DNA of 64,000 nucleotides, taken from the NCBI GenBank assembly GCA_013397865.1, contig VZTI01003892.1:395181-459180 (forward strand), read 5' to 3'. Under the pieces are notes generated by a model, which saw only the letters and a program-made list of their open reading frames with translations, searched no databases and was not told the DNA's origin. A program made the translations under genes and the position numbers. The number at the start of each line of letters is the position of its first letter. Position 1 is the stretch's first letter. The DNA is from Struthidea cinerea. Lineage: Eukaryota; Chordata; Aves; Passeriformes; Corcoracidae. Positions 1-11,791 of this stretch are shown in pieces.

Positions 1-260
1 GACGCAGCGCCCGGGGCCGGGCCGGGTTCAGGCCCCGCCGGCGCGGGGCTGCCGCCCGCGAAGATGTGGGCGCACGTCTGGGGTTTCCTGTACAGCAACT
101 ACTTTCGGTTCTGGCTGAAGTGGATCCTGCGGCTGCTGACGGGGAAGTGCGAGCTGCAGCGCGTCCTAGGCGGCGCGGAGGCGGGCGCGCGGCGGACGCT
201 GAGCATAGGTAATGGAGGGGCCGGGGCAGGGGCCGCGAGATTGCCTCGGAAGCGTCGTGT
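1..260. promoter_or_regulatory. CpG-rich 5' end of ELMOD2 (5' UTR, exon 1, start of intron 1)
   Basis: Bases 1-63 are very GC-rich, run straight into the ELMOD2 ATG, and look like 5' UTR or proximal promoter. CpG density stays high through exon 1 and drops sharply near 260, where a CR1 repeat begins. No TATA box is visible, as is usual for a CpG-island promoter. The transcription start and most of the promoter lie upstream of the window. Confidence 0.6.
64..208 (+). CDS. ELMOD2: ELMOD2 coding exon 1
   Basis: The exon encodes residues 1-48 plus one base of codon 49, from ATG at 64 to the donor GTAATG at 209. It carries the conserved FRFWLKW and TGKCELQR segments. An Ala/Gly-rich stretch (GGAEAGARR) replaces the less GC-rich sequence of human. 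Confidence 0.95.
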
Positions 261-3200
261 GGAGCAGCAGAGTCGCAAGATCATTTAGCGTGGAAAAGAC
301 CTCCAAGATCATCGATTCCAGCCAGTAACCCAGCACTGCCAAGCCCACCACTAAACCATGTCTCCCAGTGCCACATCTTTTAAATCTCTCCGGGAATGGT
401 GGTGACTCAACTACTGCCCCGGGCAGCCTATTCAGTGCTTGACAATCCTTTCGTTGGTGACATTTTCCCTAATATCCAACCTAAACCTCCTCTGGGACAA
501 CCTGAGGGCGTTTCCTCTCCTCCTGTCACTGGTTACCTGGGAGAAGGGACTGAACCCCTCCTGTCCACAGCCTCCTTTCCAGTGGTTGTAGGGATCTCCC
601 CTGAGCCTCCTGCTTTCCAGTAGCTGGAAACCAGTACCTGGTGTGCATCCCCAGAATTGTCACTCTTCCTTTCAACTCAGCTACCCCATGACAATTCTAA
701 ATCAATGACAGAGCTAGCTTCCTTGTCTGCTTGCTAAGGAAATTCCTATGTCATCAAAAAGTGAATCAGAAATCATACCTTTTCCTCCAGAGTCTTCCCA
801 TCACTTTGTGTATATGTTTTTACCTTCCTTTACTAAAAAAATGCACACTGGATAGACATAAATGCATTTTTTGGAGGTAAGGGAGGAAGAGTGATTTAAC
901 TTACAATTCTGCTTGATGCAGAATTTCGATCTAAAATAGCAATTCAAGAAACTACTGAACATTTTTGTGGTTTTACAGTAACTTGCGGAAGTGACTGTAC
1001 TTCCTTATTCTTCAGTAATAAACACAAAATAATTTCTGAGAACAGGAAAACATCAATTGACTTACTTCTCTCTTGACACCTTTTCAAATTTGTCTTTGTT
1101 TTGTACATGTAATTGATGCTTTAAAAAATCCTAATCTACTTTCAGCATTGTGCTGAAGAGTTATAAAAACATCTGTGTAAATTAAGACATTCTGTTACCT
1201 GACAACCTGTTCATTTTAAGATTGAGTAATTTTTTTATTACATGCATAAAAGGGATGTAAAATTTTATAATATTTATATACTTCAGGAAGACTTATTGTC
1301 AATTATTTAAAACAGTTCAATTTAACTGTGGCATCTACTTTTTTTCCGTATTGCAGAACATTCACTGGAATCATCAAAAAATAAGGTAAGAGATACTAGA
1401 GATGAAACTGTAATAAAACCTTTTTTCAGAGACAGATCCCAGAAAAATAACACATGCATTTACTTTTTGAGAGTGGAGAACTGAAGAGGAATAAAGGGCA
1501 GAGAGGAAAAAACTTGGAATTTTGTGTTCTGTATGCTAGGTTTATTTAAGATTTCTCAAAAATAGTCCCATGTCCCTTCAAATGTTTGTTTCATTGAAAT
1601 CTCAGCTTTGTTAGCTACCTGTCTCCTAATTCTGAAGCCTTATTACCTTGCCTGCACTTGTTTCAGTTGGATTAGGAAGAACATATTTCAGTTCAGCAGC
1701 TGAAAGCAAACAAGAACCTAGACCAAGCAATTCTCCAGCTTTGTATTTATTCTTTATGCAACTCCTATGTAAACGTTGTTTACAGCCTAACAAAGTTACA
1801 AATTATGCTTTTATGTAATCATTGCAGATCTCTTACATGCAATTTGAGCCAGTGTATTGTAAGCAATTGCCTTAAATTGACTCTTCTCCTCTTATAGTAA
1901 ATAATACACACAACAGAGGTACAGAAGCTGAGCAATAATAATAAAGTAGATGATGTCTTCATTCCTCATGAAGTCGTTTACTGTGTTAACTTCCTAGGTT
2001 TTAAGAAATGCTGTACATGTTGAAGAAGCTGAAGTGGAGAAGTGTGTCAGAGATATAATGAAAGAAAAGAAGATTGAACAGAACGATACGGGGTGTGTTT
2101 GGAAACCTCTCTCTGTTCTCACTTCTTAGCATGTTCTTCCAGTTGCTTAACCTGATGCAATATTTAGGCCATTCAACACAAGTATTCAGAATGAAATCTG
2201 AAAATAAGGTGTGGTTATGTTCTCATCAGTTCTAGAAAATGAATTGCAAAGTTTTAATTGATGTGGATTTGGGATTACTGTTTCTCTGTTTTGCAAGTCC
2301 CTTCTGTTACTCCATATTTCTAACTAGTGTGATTATTGCATAGGTTGATTACAAGAACTATATAATTCCTTAGATATATTTGAGAGAGTATAGTGATGCC
2401 TGATTAATACTTGCATTCATCTGCATAAGTAATTAGTGAGTAACACGGAATAACCAAAAATTTAAAGTGTAATGAAATTCTTCTTTGAAACTATAAGTAT
2501 TTCTGACAAAGTTTGAATGTAAGACTTATAGAAAGTTTGGGGGTAGGTGGAGGTACAGGGGTCAGGATGATATACAGAGTTTTCTTGTGTCATAACAGAT
2601 TTTAGCTTATTTTTTTTTCTTCCATAATTTAGGGTAATAGAGTCTGACTGCAGCACAGGAATCAGCTAAAGATGTTTAAAGTATGTAAGATCCATGTAGC
2701 AGTGTACTTAACCAGTATGCTGTAGTTTGAAAGATACACATAAAGCACTTCCTAATTCTGGTGTTTACATTGCATTAACATAAGAAAGGTCTTATCTGGA
2801 AATTCAGCAAGAATTTATGGCTAAGTAGGCCTATTTAAAAACTTCTCTGTGGTGTTTTGTTATTATTTCAGGTTTAAGACAAATTTGCATATATCCTTAC
2901 TGCAGATATCAGGTTATAAAAAACTGTATTTGAGTGTGGAAAACCTGAGGAAGGTCCCATATGATTCGGAAAATGAAGAACATGAGGAACAGTTAATTGA
3001 GGTGAAATAATTTTTTAAATACAAATGCTGTTTGGTTTTTTTTTCCCTCCAAGTCCAATACATTGCATGAACTTATTGGTAGCATTCTTAACAGCTGATC
3101 TATTTAAAGCTGTTTTCTACTTACAAACTACAAAGCCATTACAGAACCGACACATTAAAATAAAACCGCAGGACAAAAAAAAAAAAGGTAAACTAGAGGT

Positions 3201-6200
3201 ACTTGCAATGAAATTATTTTGTGTGAAATCAGACATAACAGCATCTAAGCAGCAAAATAGGTTTGTGATGGGTCACTGAAGAATCACTGCTAAAAAGGTA
3301 TTTAACCTTATGCACACATCTAATTTTGTAAACCACTAATTACTAAATTAAAAGAAGACAATAATTTTTTCTTATTATTACATCCCAGTCAATGTTAAGG
3401 CAGATAGTTTGATGCTGGAAGATAAAAACTATTTAACTATTTTCTTAGCACTTCATAATTATCTCAGCTTGCTATAGAAGCCCCAACACTGACATGTTAA
3501 ATAAGTATTCATTGAGAATTTGTATTTCAGTTTATAGCTGTCCTATTACAAAATGATGCAGAAATTAATTTCTGAGGTGAAACAAGTCTTTGTTTCTTTG
3601 GTATTCATACAGCATCTTTGTCTGGGAAGGGAAATTACCACATTTAATGTTAAATGTAATAACTTTCATAACTGCTGAAGTGAGACGTAGCAGACTGCAG
3701 ATTGCTACTGACAGAAAAGAGCAGCATGCAGATTGTATCCTGTTCCTTGGTGAATGGTTTCTAGTGTGCAGCAGCAAGTGTTCTGAATTATGTGACTTGG
3801 AATACTTGAGCAGCATAACATGGAAGTATATTTGTGCAGCTCTGGAATTTGCTGATGCCTTATGAGAATCTGAAGGCCAGAATCAGCAAACAGTGGTGTG
3901 ACATCGGCTTCCAAGGTGATGATCCCAAAACAGACTTCAGAGGAATGGGACTTCTGGGCTTAGTGAATCTGGTGTAAGTGAAAAGAAGTATTTCATTCCT
4001 TTTGTTTCTCTAGTCAATGATATTTGAATAGAAGCAAATAGAAAGCAGTATGTTCAGCATTTCTAGTGGCTGCACATTGTAAACGTGGTGTGGTTGGGTA
4101 AGGACAAGAAGTGAGGGAAGGGACAGAAATTTGGCCAAGACAGGTTATTTTTTTGTTGCCATACAATAGAGTTGGTAGGTTGTACCTAACTTGTCAAAAG
4201 CTTTAAAAATTCTGAATGTAAAAATTCCTACTGTAATGAAAAATAGACAAGTTTACATATCTTTGCTAAGCTAATTTTTGGACTAGGTTGAACTTCATAT
4301 TTGATGTTCAGATCACAATGATTTTTTTTTTACAGTATTAGTTCATGCTGAATATAATTTAATTTTCTACCTTTTCCTTGGTTTTCATTTTGTGCCATTT
4401 TTCAATTACAGGCTAGTTTTCACCTTTAGTTTAAAGCTACAGATTTTAATGTTGAACACAGTATTTTTTTTCCATTAATTTAAAATAATGTTTTACACTG
4501 CCAGGTATTTTAGTAAGCATTACACCAATGAATCTCGTCAGATCCTTTCTCGATCAAATCACCCAAAGCTGGGGTAAGTCACGCTAGGATTTTTTCTGGC
4601 TTCTTCTATGTAAGAACTCATGTGAAGACTGCTAAATATGTGTCCAGAAAGTAAAGAGAAAAATATATGTGAGTTTTTTCCATTAAAGAATGAAAAAAAG
4701 TGTCAAAATAGACAGGTGGGAGAAACCAACCACAGAAAGCAATTTCTAGCTTTTTCTAGCAGCTTATTTTTTTTTTTCAGAATGGATTTGTTGGGACAAA
4801 AATGTTGCAAAATATCGTCTTTATTTAACACAGTGAACACCTTTAACATTTTAGTTAGTTTTATTTGTAATAGATTAGATTTAGAAATTCATACTTATTT
4901 TTCACCTTCTAACTGATCCTGTGTTGGGATAGTATAGGTTATCTCTTAAGGTCCTTTTTTTTTTGCTAGGTTTCTGCTCTGTAATAAGTATTTACAAACA
5001 GGTGTTTTGTTGTTGTTCAACTTTAAATTTGTTTTTGAAAACTTTGCATATTTAAACATTTAGCTAATTTTATGGGGAAATATACTCTCAAACCAGTCAG
5101 ATAAAATAATCTGATCCATCTAGTCCCTAGTTAACTTGATGACCTGCCAAATAGCAGGAGCCCTTCATAACTTTGATTGTAAATAACATTACCTTTTGCA
5201 ACTCTGTCATGAATAAGATATGGGAGACTTTTTGCTCAATTACATAACTATCTAATTGGCACAAATTAATTAATTTTTACTTTTCCTTCCTTCCCAAACA
5301 TTTTAACTGTTGTTTAAGAATTTCTATTATAATACTATTTATACCATGCAACAGAAAACCAGATTCTTTCAGCTTGAACAACAGGTTGAAATAGGCGTTC
5401 CATTTACACTGCAATAATGTTTTTCACTTCCAATTTTTAATATTCCAGCATATCTAAGGATTTCAAATGAAGAAGTGGAAGTCAGTGTTGATTAGCCTTA
5501 CCATCTTAATATTACGATAACTTTTACATTGTTGGATGCACTAGGGAATGGTCTGTAGATTGGAATCAGCTCATCAACAAGTATTACAGGAAAAATTTTG
5601 ACTCTCACAGCTATCCTATAGCAGAGTGTGCCAGGGAAGCTTTTATGTCTTTCAGTCCATAAGGTAAAACCATGATTTGTGTTGCAGATACTCCTATGCC
5701 ATAGTTGGGATCAATCTGACAGAGATGGCATACAGCTTGCTCAAGAACGGTGCTTTAAAGGCTCATCTCTACAACATGGTCTCTGGGTTGCCACAGATGG
5801 AGCACTTCCATCAGTTTTACTGTAAGTATCTGTAGCTTCTCTAGAACAGACTACGCAGGGTAGGCCACAACGTAGAGTTTGGGCTCTTTGGAGTGCATTT
5901 CCACTCTTGTCTCATTAGCCCGAGCAAGCTGTTTGTCTTCTGCATCAGGTATTGGAAACGCACCTGCTGCTTAAACATTGTGCTGCAGAAATGTACATTT
6001 AAGGATAATTTCTGTGGCTTTCTGTATTTTAGAGACTCCAGTCTGAAAATTCAGTATTTGCAGATTTATTTTTTTATTCATTATTTATTCAGCAAGCATC
6101 CAAAAGCTTGCTGTAGATCAGGTGGGACAGTTCTTGTTTTAAGGGATTGAAGAGAGTCTAAAGGACCGCTCTAGGACTGGCTAGATCAAGGCATGAAATT

Positions 6201-6401
6201 GTGGAGGTGATTTTTGCAGATATGTATTTTATTTTCTTCACAGGTTATCTAGTTTATGAGTTTGACAAGTTCTGGTTTGAAGAGGAACCAGAAAGCATTA
6301 TGCACTTCAACCAGTACAGAGAGAAATTCCATGAAAAAATTAAGGGACTTCTACTGGATTGCAGTGTGGTACTGACCTTACAAGATACAAAGAAGCCTTA
6401 A
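64..6401 (+). CDS. ELMOD2: ELMO domain-containing protein 2, complete spliced gene (8 coding exons)
   Basis: ELMOD2 is a GTPase-activating protein for ARL2 and ARF-family GTPases, acting at mitochondria, ER/lipid droplets and in antiviral signalling in mammals (family knowledge). The coding exons are 64-208, 1357-1385, 1998-2092, 2872-3001, 3840-3973, 4505-4573, 5688-5821 and 6244-6401. They total 894 bases, or 297 aa plus stop; the human protein is 293 aa. All junctions are GT-AG and keep phase. The N terminus carries the family's aromatic/basic segment (FRFWLKWILRLLTGKCELQR). The ELMO domain spans roughly residues 115-280. The GAP signature WxxxGFQxxDPxTDFRGxG is intact in exon 5; its catalytic arginine falls at residue 167 (3939-3941), the same number as in human. 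The start at 64 lies in a CpG-rich leader and opens the conserved N terminus. The last residues (after VVLTL) differ from human. The gene converges on TBC1D9. Identification rests on recalled similarity. Confidence 0.96.
209..1356. other. ELMOD2 intron 1
   Basis: The intron is GC-rich for about 50 bases, then an antisense CR1 fragment (about 268-622), then AT-rich sequence without recognisable features. The remaining ELMOD2 introns (1386-1997, 2093-2871, 3002-3839, 3974-4504, 4574-5687, 5822-6243) are AT-rich. I see only short poly-T runs in them and no further genes or repeats. Confidence 0.8.
268..622 (-). mobile_element. CR1 LINE 3' fragment, antisense in ELMOD2 intron 1
   Basis: Read on the + strand, the block follows the reverse complement of the avian CR1 3' region. 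Landmarks in order are GGAAAAGACCTCCAAGATCA, a stretch resembling CACTGCCAAGCCCACCACTA, GGGCAGCCTATTCAGTGCTT, CCTAATATCCAACCTAAACC and TCCCCTGAGCCTCC. Similarity stops near 622, so the copy is 5'-truncated, as most CR1 copies are. An open frame inside it (396-623, +) is antisense to the element and not a gene. The family was recognised from memory of the consensus. Confidence 0.88.
1357..1385 (+). CDS. ELMOD2: ELMOD2 coding exon 2 (29-base micro-exon)
   Basis: This tiny exon lies between acceptor TTGCAG and donor GTAAGA. It completes the split codon 49 (G+AA, Glu) and adds HSLESSKNK, matching the family's segment before the VL(Q/R) motif. It keeps phase 1 in and phase 0 out, which supports it despite its size. 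Confidence 0.85.
1998..2092 (+). CDS. ELMOD2: ELMOD2 coding exon 3
   Basis: The exon encodes VLRNAVHVEEAEVEKCV followed by RDIMKEKKIEQNDT. The acceptor is TTCCTAG. The donor is GTGTGT, weaker than the consensus; it was chosen because it alone restores GGG-TTT-AAG with exon 4. Confidence 0.88.
2872..3001 (+). CDS. ELMOD2: ELMOD2 coding exon 4
   Basis: The acceptor TATTTCAG leads into FKTNLHISLLQISGYKKLYL and a stretch ending PYDSENEEHEEQLIE. This matches the family's LLQITGYKQLYLDVE region before the ELMO core. The donor GTGAAA is followed by an in-frame stop. Confidence 0.93.
3840..3973 (+). CDS. ELMOD2: ELMOD2 coding exon 5, catalytic GAP motif
   Basis: The acceptor is TTTGTGCAG and the donor GTAAGTG. 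The exon encodes the ELMO-domain signature WCDIGFQGDDPKTDFRGMG, with the catalytic arginine at 3939-3941 (residue 167), then LLGLVNLV. Confidence 0.97.
4505..4573 (+). CDS. ELMOD2: ELMOD2 coding exon 6
   Basis: The exon encodes YFSKHYTNESRQILSRSNHP followed by KLG, strongly conserved in the family. The acceptor is CTGCCAG and the donor GTAAGTC. It enters in phase 2 and leaves in phase 2. Confidence 0.95.
5688..5821 (+). CDS. ELMOD2: ELMOD2 coding exon 7
   Basis: The acceptor GTTGCAG leads into YSYAIVGINLTEMAYSLLKN and ends MEHFHQFY, which is ELMO-domain core. The donor is GTAAGTAT. Confidence 0.96.
6244..6401 (+). CDS. ELMOD2: ELMOD2 last coding exon (exon 8) with stop
   Basis: The acceptor is TTCACAG. 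The exon encodes CYLVYEFDKFWFEEEPESIM and continues to LLLDCSVVLTLQDTKKP and a TAA at 6399-6401. The final QDTKKP differs from, and is slightly longer than, the human C terminus. Confidence 0.95.
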
Positions 6402-7959
6402 TTCCTCTGCAGTATATGAGGTTCTGTATCAAAAATCGAGTGATGCATTTGGATGGAAGTTTTGTGTTTCACCAAAACTGTCTAACAGTAGAATTTTTTG
6501 TTTTTAGATTAAAAAAAGGAAAATTAGCAAAATTCACTTAAGAAAGCTTGGACAATCAACCTCTGTTTACAGGTATTTTTATGCTATTCTCCAAAGGGCA
6601 GCTTTTTGAAAAGAAAGTGAAACATAACCCAAACAACAAACTAACACAAAAAACAACCCACAAATCTGAAGAACCTCTGGATTGCTTACTTTTAAATTTT
6701 CTTTTATACTTCTTGGTGCAGGAAAATTAAGCAGGTATTTATGCTGCATCATATTTTCTATGAATAGGTTTGACTGTTAATAGTCTTTTAAAAGACAGTT
6801 TAAGTTCAACTTTTCAACTTTGAATTTAAATTCCAACCTTTTTAATGTAATAGTTGAAGTTCAGCTTTTAGTTGAAATTATTGTGGTTTTAGATTTTTTG
6901 TGTTCTTGTTCCTTTATATGTCATTCATTGATTGTTCACTCAACAATGTTAAATTTCTTTGTAATTAAGAGGTCCTCAAAGGGGACATATTATTTGCTTA
7001 TAATTTTGGAGAAGAGGCTTAATCCATCAGCGTACTGATGTACTTACTAGAAATTACTTCTGGATAAGGAAGTTTATCTATGGATTTGTACCAGCCAATT
7101 CCTATGCTTGGAAGAAGTTTAGTTTGCGAACAAACAAAAAGAACCACGTGTCAATCAGCATGAGGATGAGATCCTCAGGCTAAAGCTACTCTTTCTAAAA
7201 GTATTCCTACTGTAAAAACTTTTGATTCTGTCTAATCTGACTTCAAGTGCTGAGCACAATTGACTTGGTATCTGTTGTCAGCCCTTTCTTTTAGCAGCTA
7301 AGGGGGTGTTCTTAGTGGGAGGTACAACAGATCTAGTTTAGCCCTTTTATAAAGTTTAAAGAAAAACCTTTATTGCGGCCGCAATCCTTGTTTTGTAAAA
7401 ATGAATTCACATCTGAGTACAAGTCTAAAAAAGATGTATTTTCCATGGAAGGGATGCAACTTTGATGTGTTCCTTAGTTGTGCCATCCTCAGACAATCTA
7501 GTAGATAGAACTTCATGCCTGTATTGTGACTAATTATTGCTGAGAGCAACTTTAAATGGATTTGGTATGAGCATCACTTTGTTTTCTAAGACCTTCTATT
7601 AAATAAGTGCCTTCTGCAGTTTTCAATCAGCTTTTTATTTTGATTCTTCTAACTAGATCACAGCCTTAGAAACTTGAGTAATTTCAGAAAGATTTTTTCA
7701 CCATATACCTAAATAGCTTACAGTGGCACAAAATTTGTAAGCTAATACAAGCTTTCATTTTTTTTTTTTTTAAATCATCTCAGGTAAGCTAGTTAATTTC
7801 TAGTCAATGACTACTCCAGAAGAGATACCTGAAGAATGTAAGCATTGAACACAGTGAATGCAAGCATGAGAAGGAAAAGAAAAAAAACAAAGACAACCCC
7901 CTTTTTGTAATGAGTGTTATTACACCATATAAGTATGAAAAATAATATGTAATACTGCA

Positions 7960-8091
7960 TTTCTCGGAGATCATCAAAACCCACCTGGACATGGCCCTAA
8001 GCAGCCTCCTTTCAGGGACCGTGCTTTAGGCAGGGGATGGGACTTGGTGATCCCCAGAGGTGCCTTCCCACCCCCGTAATTCAGTGAGTCG
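7960..8091 (+). mobile_element. CR1 LINE 3'-end fragment
   Basis: The sequence begins TTTCTCGGAGATCATCAAAA and continues with CCTGGACATGGCCCTAAGCA, a GCAGGGGATGGGACTTGGTG-like stretch and CCCCAGAGGTGCCTTCCCA. It follows the sense CR1 3' consensus (CCTGGACATGGCC ... AGAGGTCCCTTCCAACC) with many substitutions. It is about 130 bp and old. It may lie inside the ELMOD2 3' UTR. Confidence 0.75.
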
Positions 8092-10658
8092 GTGTTGTGT
8101 AAGAAGTGACTTGTTGCACTGCCTCCACCCTTGTGCTCTTGATCCCTGAAATGCCGGGGATCTCTTGCTTGTGGGGAAGCCCCAATCAGGGTACACAGTA
8201 CAGGTATGTGGGGTAACACAGTTCTCTCTTCTTTTTATGGTACCTTAGGTACAGACAAGAGTCAAACAAGTTAGATGCATGCAGGGTCTCACTTGTGTTG
8301 TGTTGATGCTGTTCTACGAACATTAAAAAAAAACCCCAAACCCAAAAAAGCCACTGTGAAGATGCTCTAGGGAGAGTTATTTATGGTTTGCCCTGACTTG
8401 TAAACTGAGCAGCTGAACTGACCAGATTAGATACAAACTGACAATGGGAAGCCCAGTTCTTTTGCTACTCCCCTGTACTTGGATCCTGGAATTCTCACCA
8501 CTGAAGAGCTGAGGTCCATGGAGAGCATTCTGGGATTCAGGTCCTGTGGTGGAGCTCTGTTTCTCTGAGCCTTGCAGATACTGGACATGCCACAAATCCA
8601 AGGAAGGAAGTGGAAAGTGGACTCCTTCCCAGTGGCCCAAGTGGTTACTTTCTAGCCCCAGCTTCTGTTGGGTTTGTCTTCATTAATAACTTTCTCTACT
8701 GTTTGTAGATCTCCTTTGCAAGCAACATGAGACTGACATTTTGAATTTCAGAAGTGACCCCAGTTATGTTTGGCAGCAGCAGCAAAGGAGATCCTATTTG
8801 TTTTCATCTACTGCCTGCCAGCTAGTTACAAAATTGTTTGAGCCATCTCTAAAGGCTCATCTGAGCTACGTCTGCAAGTTTGTTTTTTTGGTTTTTTTTT
8901 TTTTTTTCCAACAGTTGCAAAAATAATCTACTTCCTTGTATTTTCAGCATTGAAACTTTCACTGGACTCCTTGTTCACAGGGAGACTGACATTTAACTAT
9001 TGCTGAGGCTTCTATAGCCCAGCCATAGAGTTTCAGGATTCCTATCACACACCTGAGATGTTTTAGTGTCAAATGTAGTTCTCATCTTTGCTAGTTTTTT
9101 TTTCTTTTTAAATCAATAGGTGATCTGTAAGTAAACTGTGGCAGTATACAAGGAGAAAAAGTAAATGCAACCATCATCAGATGAGTGAGACATATGGGAA
9201 TACATTAGTTTGCATGTAGTAATTAAGGTGATTGTTTATGTTAGGCTCCAGTGCACCTTCCCAGGAAATAGTTAGAATTTGCATGTGGTTTTGTATGATC
9301 AACTAGCCCAGTAATTCTGTCTAGGAGTCACTCCCTATATGTAGACTAGTACTGGGTGTCCCTGTTTGCACCAGTGGTAGGTTAATTGTATTATGGTGGT
9401 AGCTAGAAAATGTATTGAAAAAGGTAAAATTGTGTTTAGAGAAGGCAAGAACAAGGCTTTACTAGTCAGTGGTATTTTATGCTAACTCTCTTGTAGGGTG
9501 ACAATCCTAAGGTTATGAAAGACTGGAAATGGAGGTAGGACACTTTTCCGCAAGTTGATATAATCTTTAACATCAGAGCTTGTTGCTCACAGGTTATTCT
9601 AAGGGTCTTAAAAACTCAGTAAATTATTATTTATTAACCATCATGTTTTAAATACGTATTATCTTACTAGAACTTGCAAGTGCTGTTAGTTTTCTAACTT
9701 GCTGCCTCTTTAAAACATTCACTATGTGAAAGCTTGTATGCAATAGTATTTTAAGAAAAAAAAAATTAAAACTGAAGACAAGGTGGTTCTTTAATTTGTT
9801 GTTGTTCCTGTAGCAACTGTTTAACAAACTACATTCACTTTTGTTGTTTAGTGTATGCTTGAAACATGGTGCCACTCTGTGAACAAAGATGCTCATAGAG
9901 ATGAAGATAAGCAGAAGATAAGCAGAAGTTTACCACAAGCAAATGTAAAATCTAGTCTTTCACTAAGTAAACACATTGTTTCAGAAGTAACTAACTTGAT
10001 TGGAAAGCCCAAATCTGAAGACAATGCTACTTAGGAAGAAAGAAACAAGGCTTTTGAACTGGTTGTGCTTCTGTCATCTGATACAGCCATGTAAAGAATA
10101 GGGCATTTTGCCCTGAAGGGCAGTAGTAAAAGGAGTCAATTTAAACACCTCAGATAAATAGTTTTGGACTTTCAGTCCTTGAAAAACAAAAATGCAAACA
10201 AAAATTAAACGCACACACACAGCCCCATTGGTTTTCCAGATTTTCCATTCTAGTTTAAATAAAATTTCACCCAAAAAATTACTTAGCCTTGTTTTAGGAA
10301 TTATGACGAAAAAGTTTGTGTTTAGTTAGGTGGGAGTTGAGCAGTCAGTATTCTTGACAATACTGCTAGTGATGTGTGGTGAAGATGTAACCTGTGGTTT
10401 CCTTCTGTCATTCTTGTTTGTGTTGCTGTAGTACCATGGTGGCCCATCTTTGGACTGGTGTTTCCTGTGCCAGTCTAGATACTGTCTTTCTCTAGGGAAT
10501 TAAGAACAACCCAGCCCAAGAAAAACTTGTGGGCAGTTTCTTCTTTTGACACTGTGCTTAGATAGCTGCATACTAATAGGAACTCCTGTTTACCACAATA
10601 TAAAAGCAATAATGTAAACTGTGATGTCTGTGTAATAGAGACGTTTACAATGGTAGCA

Positions 10659-10664
10659 AATAAA
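10659..10664 (+). promoter_or_regulatory. Candidate ELMOD2 polyadenylation signal
   Basis: A canonical AATAAA is followed within about 40 bases by GT-rich sequence (CGTGTCTTTGGCGTG). An alternative AATAAA lies at 10258-10263. The assignment would imply a 3' UTR of about 4.2 kb; only transcript 3'-end data could settle which site is used. Confidence 0.35.
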
Positions 10665-11791
10665 GAACGGGTTATTCCAAAATATTGTCAACATTCGTGT
10701 CTTTGGCGTGCTAGAAAATGTAACAATTTTCAGTTTCATGCACCTGCACTGGGATATGAGTGAAAGCTTTATCCTACCTTTTTCTTCCCCCCGTCCTCCC
10801 CACTTGCCTTCAGCTTGTTTAGAGGTCCACGGTTCTTGAGCCTGTTACGCAGATGGGCTACCATACTCTGCTGCAAGTGGTAGAAGTTTATTACTGCTTC
10901 ATTTCAGTTGCTTTTAAAATCCTGGCTTGAAAAGAAGCTCTGTCTTAAGCTTTGGGAAAAAAAAATCCACAACACAAAAACCCCACAACAGTAATTTTGT
11001 TTGAAGGACCTGGAAGTTAACTCTCTGAGGCAACTCAAAATATGAGCATTTCTGTTCAGGAGGAACAAAATTTGAAAGCTGGAGAACAACTCTGGAGAAA
11101 GAAAGAGAAACCCTCATGTGCTGATGGTTTGTTGGGTTTTTTTCAGATGCTGTATCTTCTGGCATGCCTTCATACAAGCTATGTTACATAATTTGCTTGG
11201 GTTTTTTTAGTTTATTTGTATCTCTCAGGCAGCCTTTGTTTCTCCTCCTGAATTCTGGAGAACAAATGCTTCTATTAACCTACCAAAGTGCTATTCCATG
11301 AGAACTACAGGATCTTACCTGGAGCAATTTTTCATTTCTACAGAAGCACAGAACAGGCCCTGCCACTACAGGAACATCACAGTTCTCCAAACTCCAAATG
11401 TCAGGTTGATCAATTATGCAAATGTGTTATTTTAGAAAATGGGACAAGCAAGCAGTTATTCAGGAAATTTAAATCGAGATATTGAGTACTACAGGAAAGA
11501 GAAGAACCAGAGCTTAACTGTTTTCTGAAGTGACATTCTTTGAGATACCTGCCACCATTTATCAGAACATCTTACGCTGCAGTTAAGACTGACTAAGCTG
11601 TATTTCACAGCTTGTATTTCCAGCTCTAAGCCACTCTTGCACAGCAATGCTGCTGCTATCAGCACATGTCCCAATTTTCTATTATTAGCCATTTTCCAGT
11701 GTAATGTTCACTGCCACATTTTTGTTTTGTTACCATTTGCTGTCAGGCCAATTTCTGGTTTTGCTATTGAATAAATCAACATTTTAAATTG

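Noticed and set aside
396..623. 75-codon + strand frame in ELMOD2 intron 1
   Set aside because: It is antisense to a CR1 fragment and not a coding exon.
6797..6875. Apparent inverted repeat of GTTCAACTTTTCAAC and AGTTGAAGTTCAGC
   Set aside because: Pairing is too imperfect and AT-rich to distinguish from chance.
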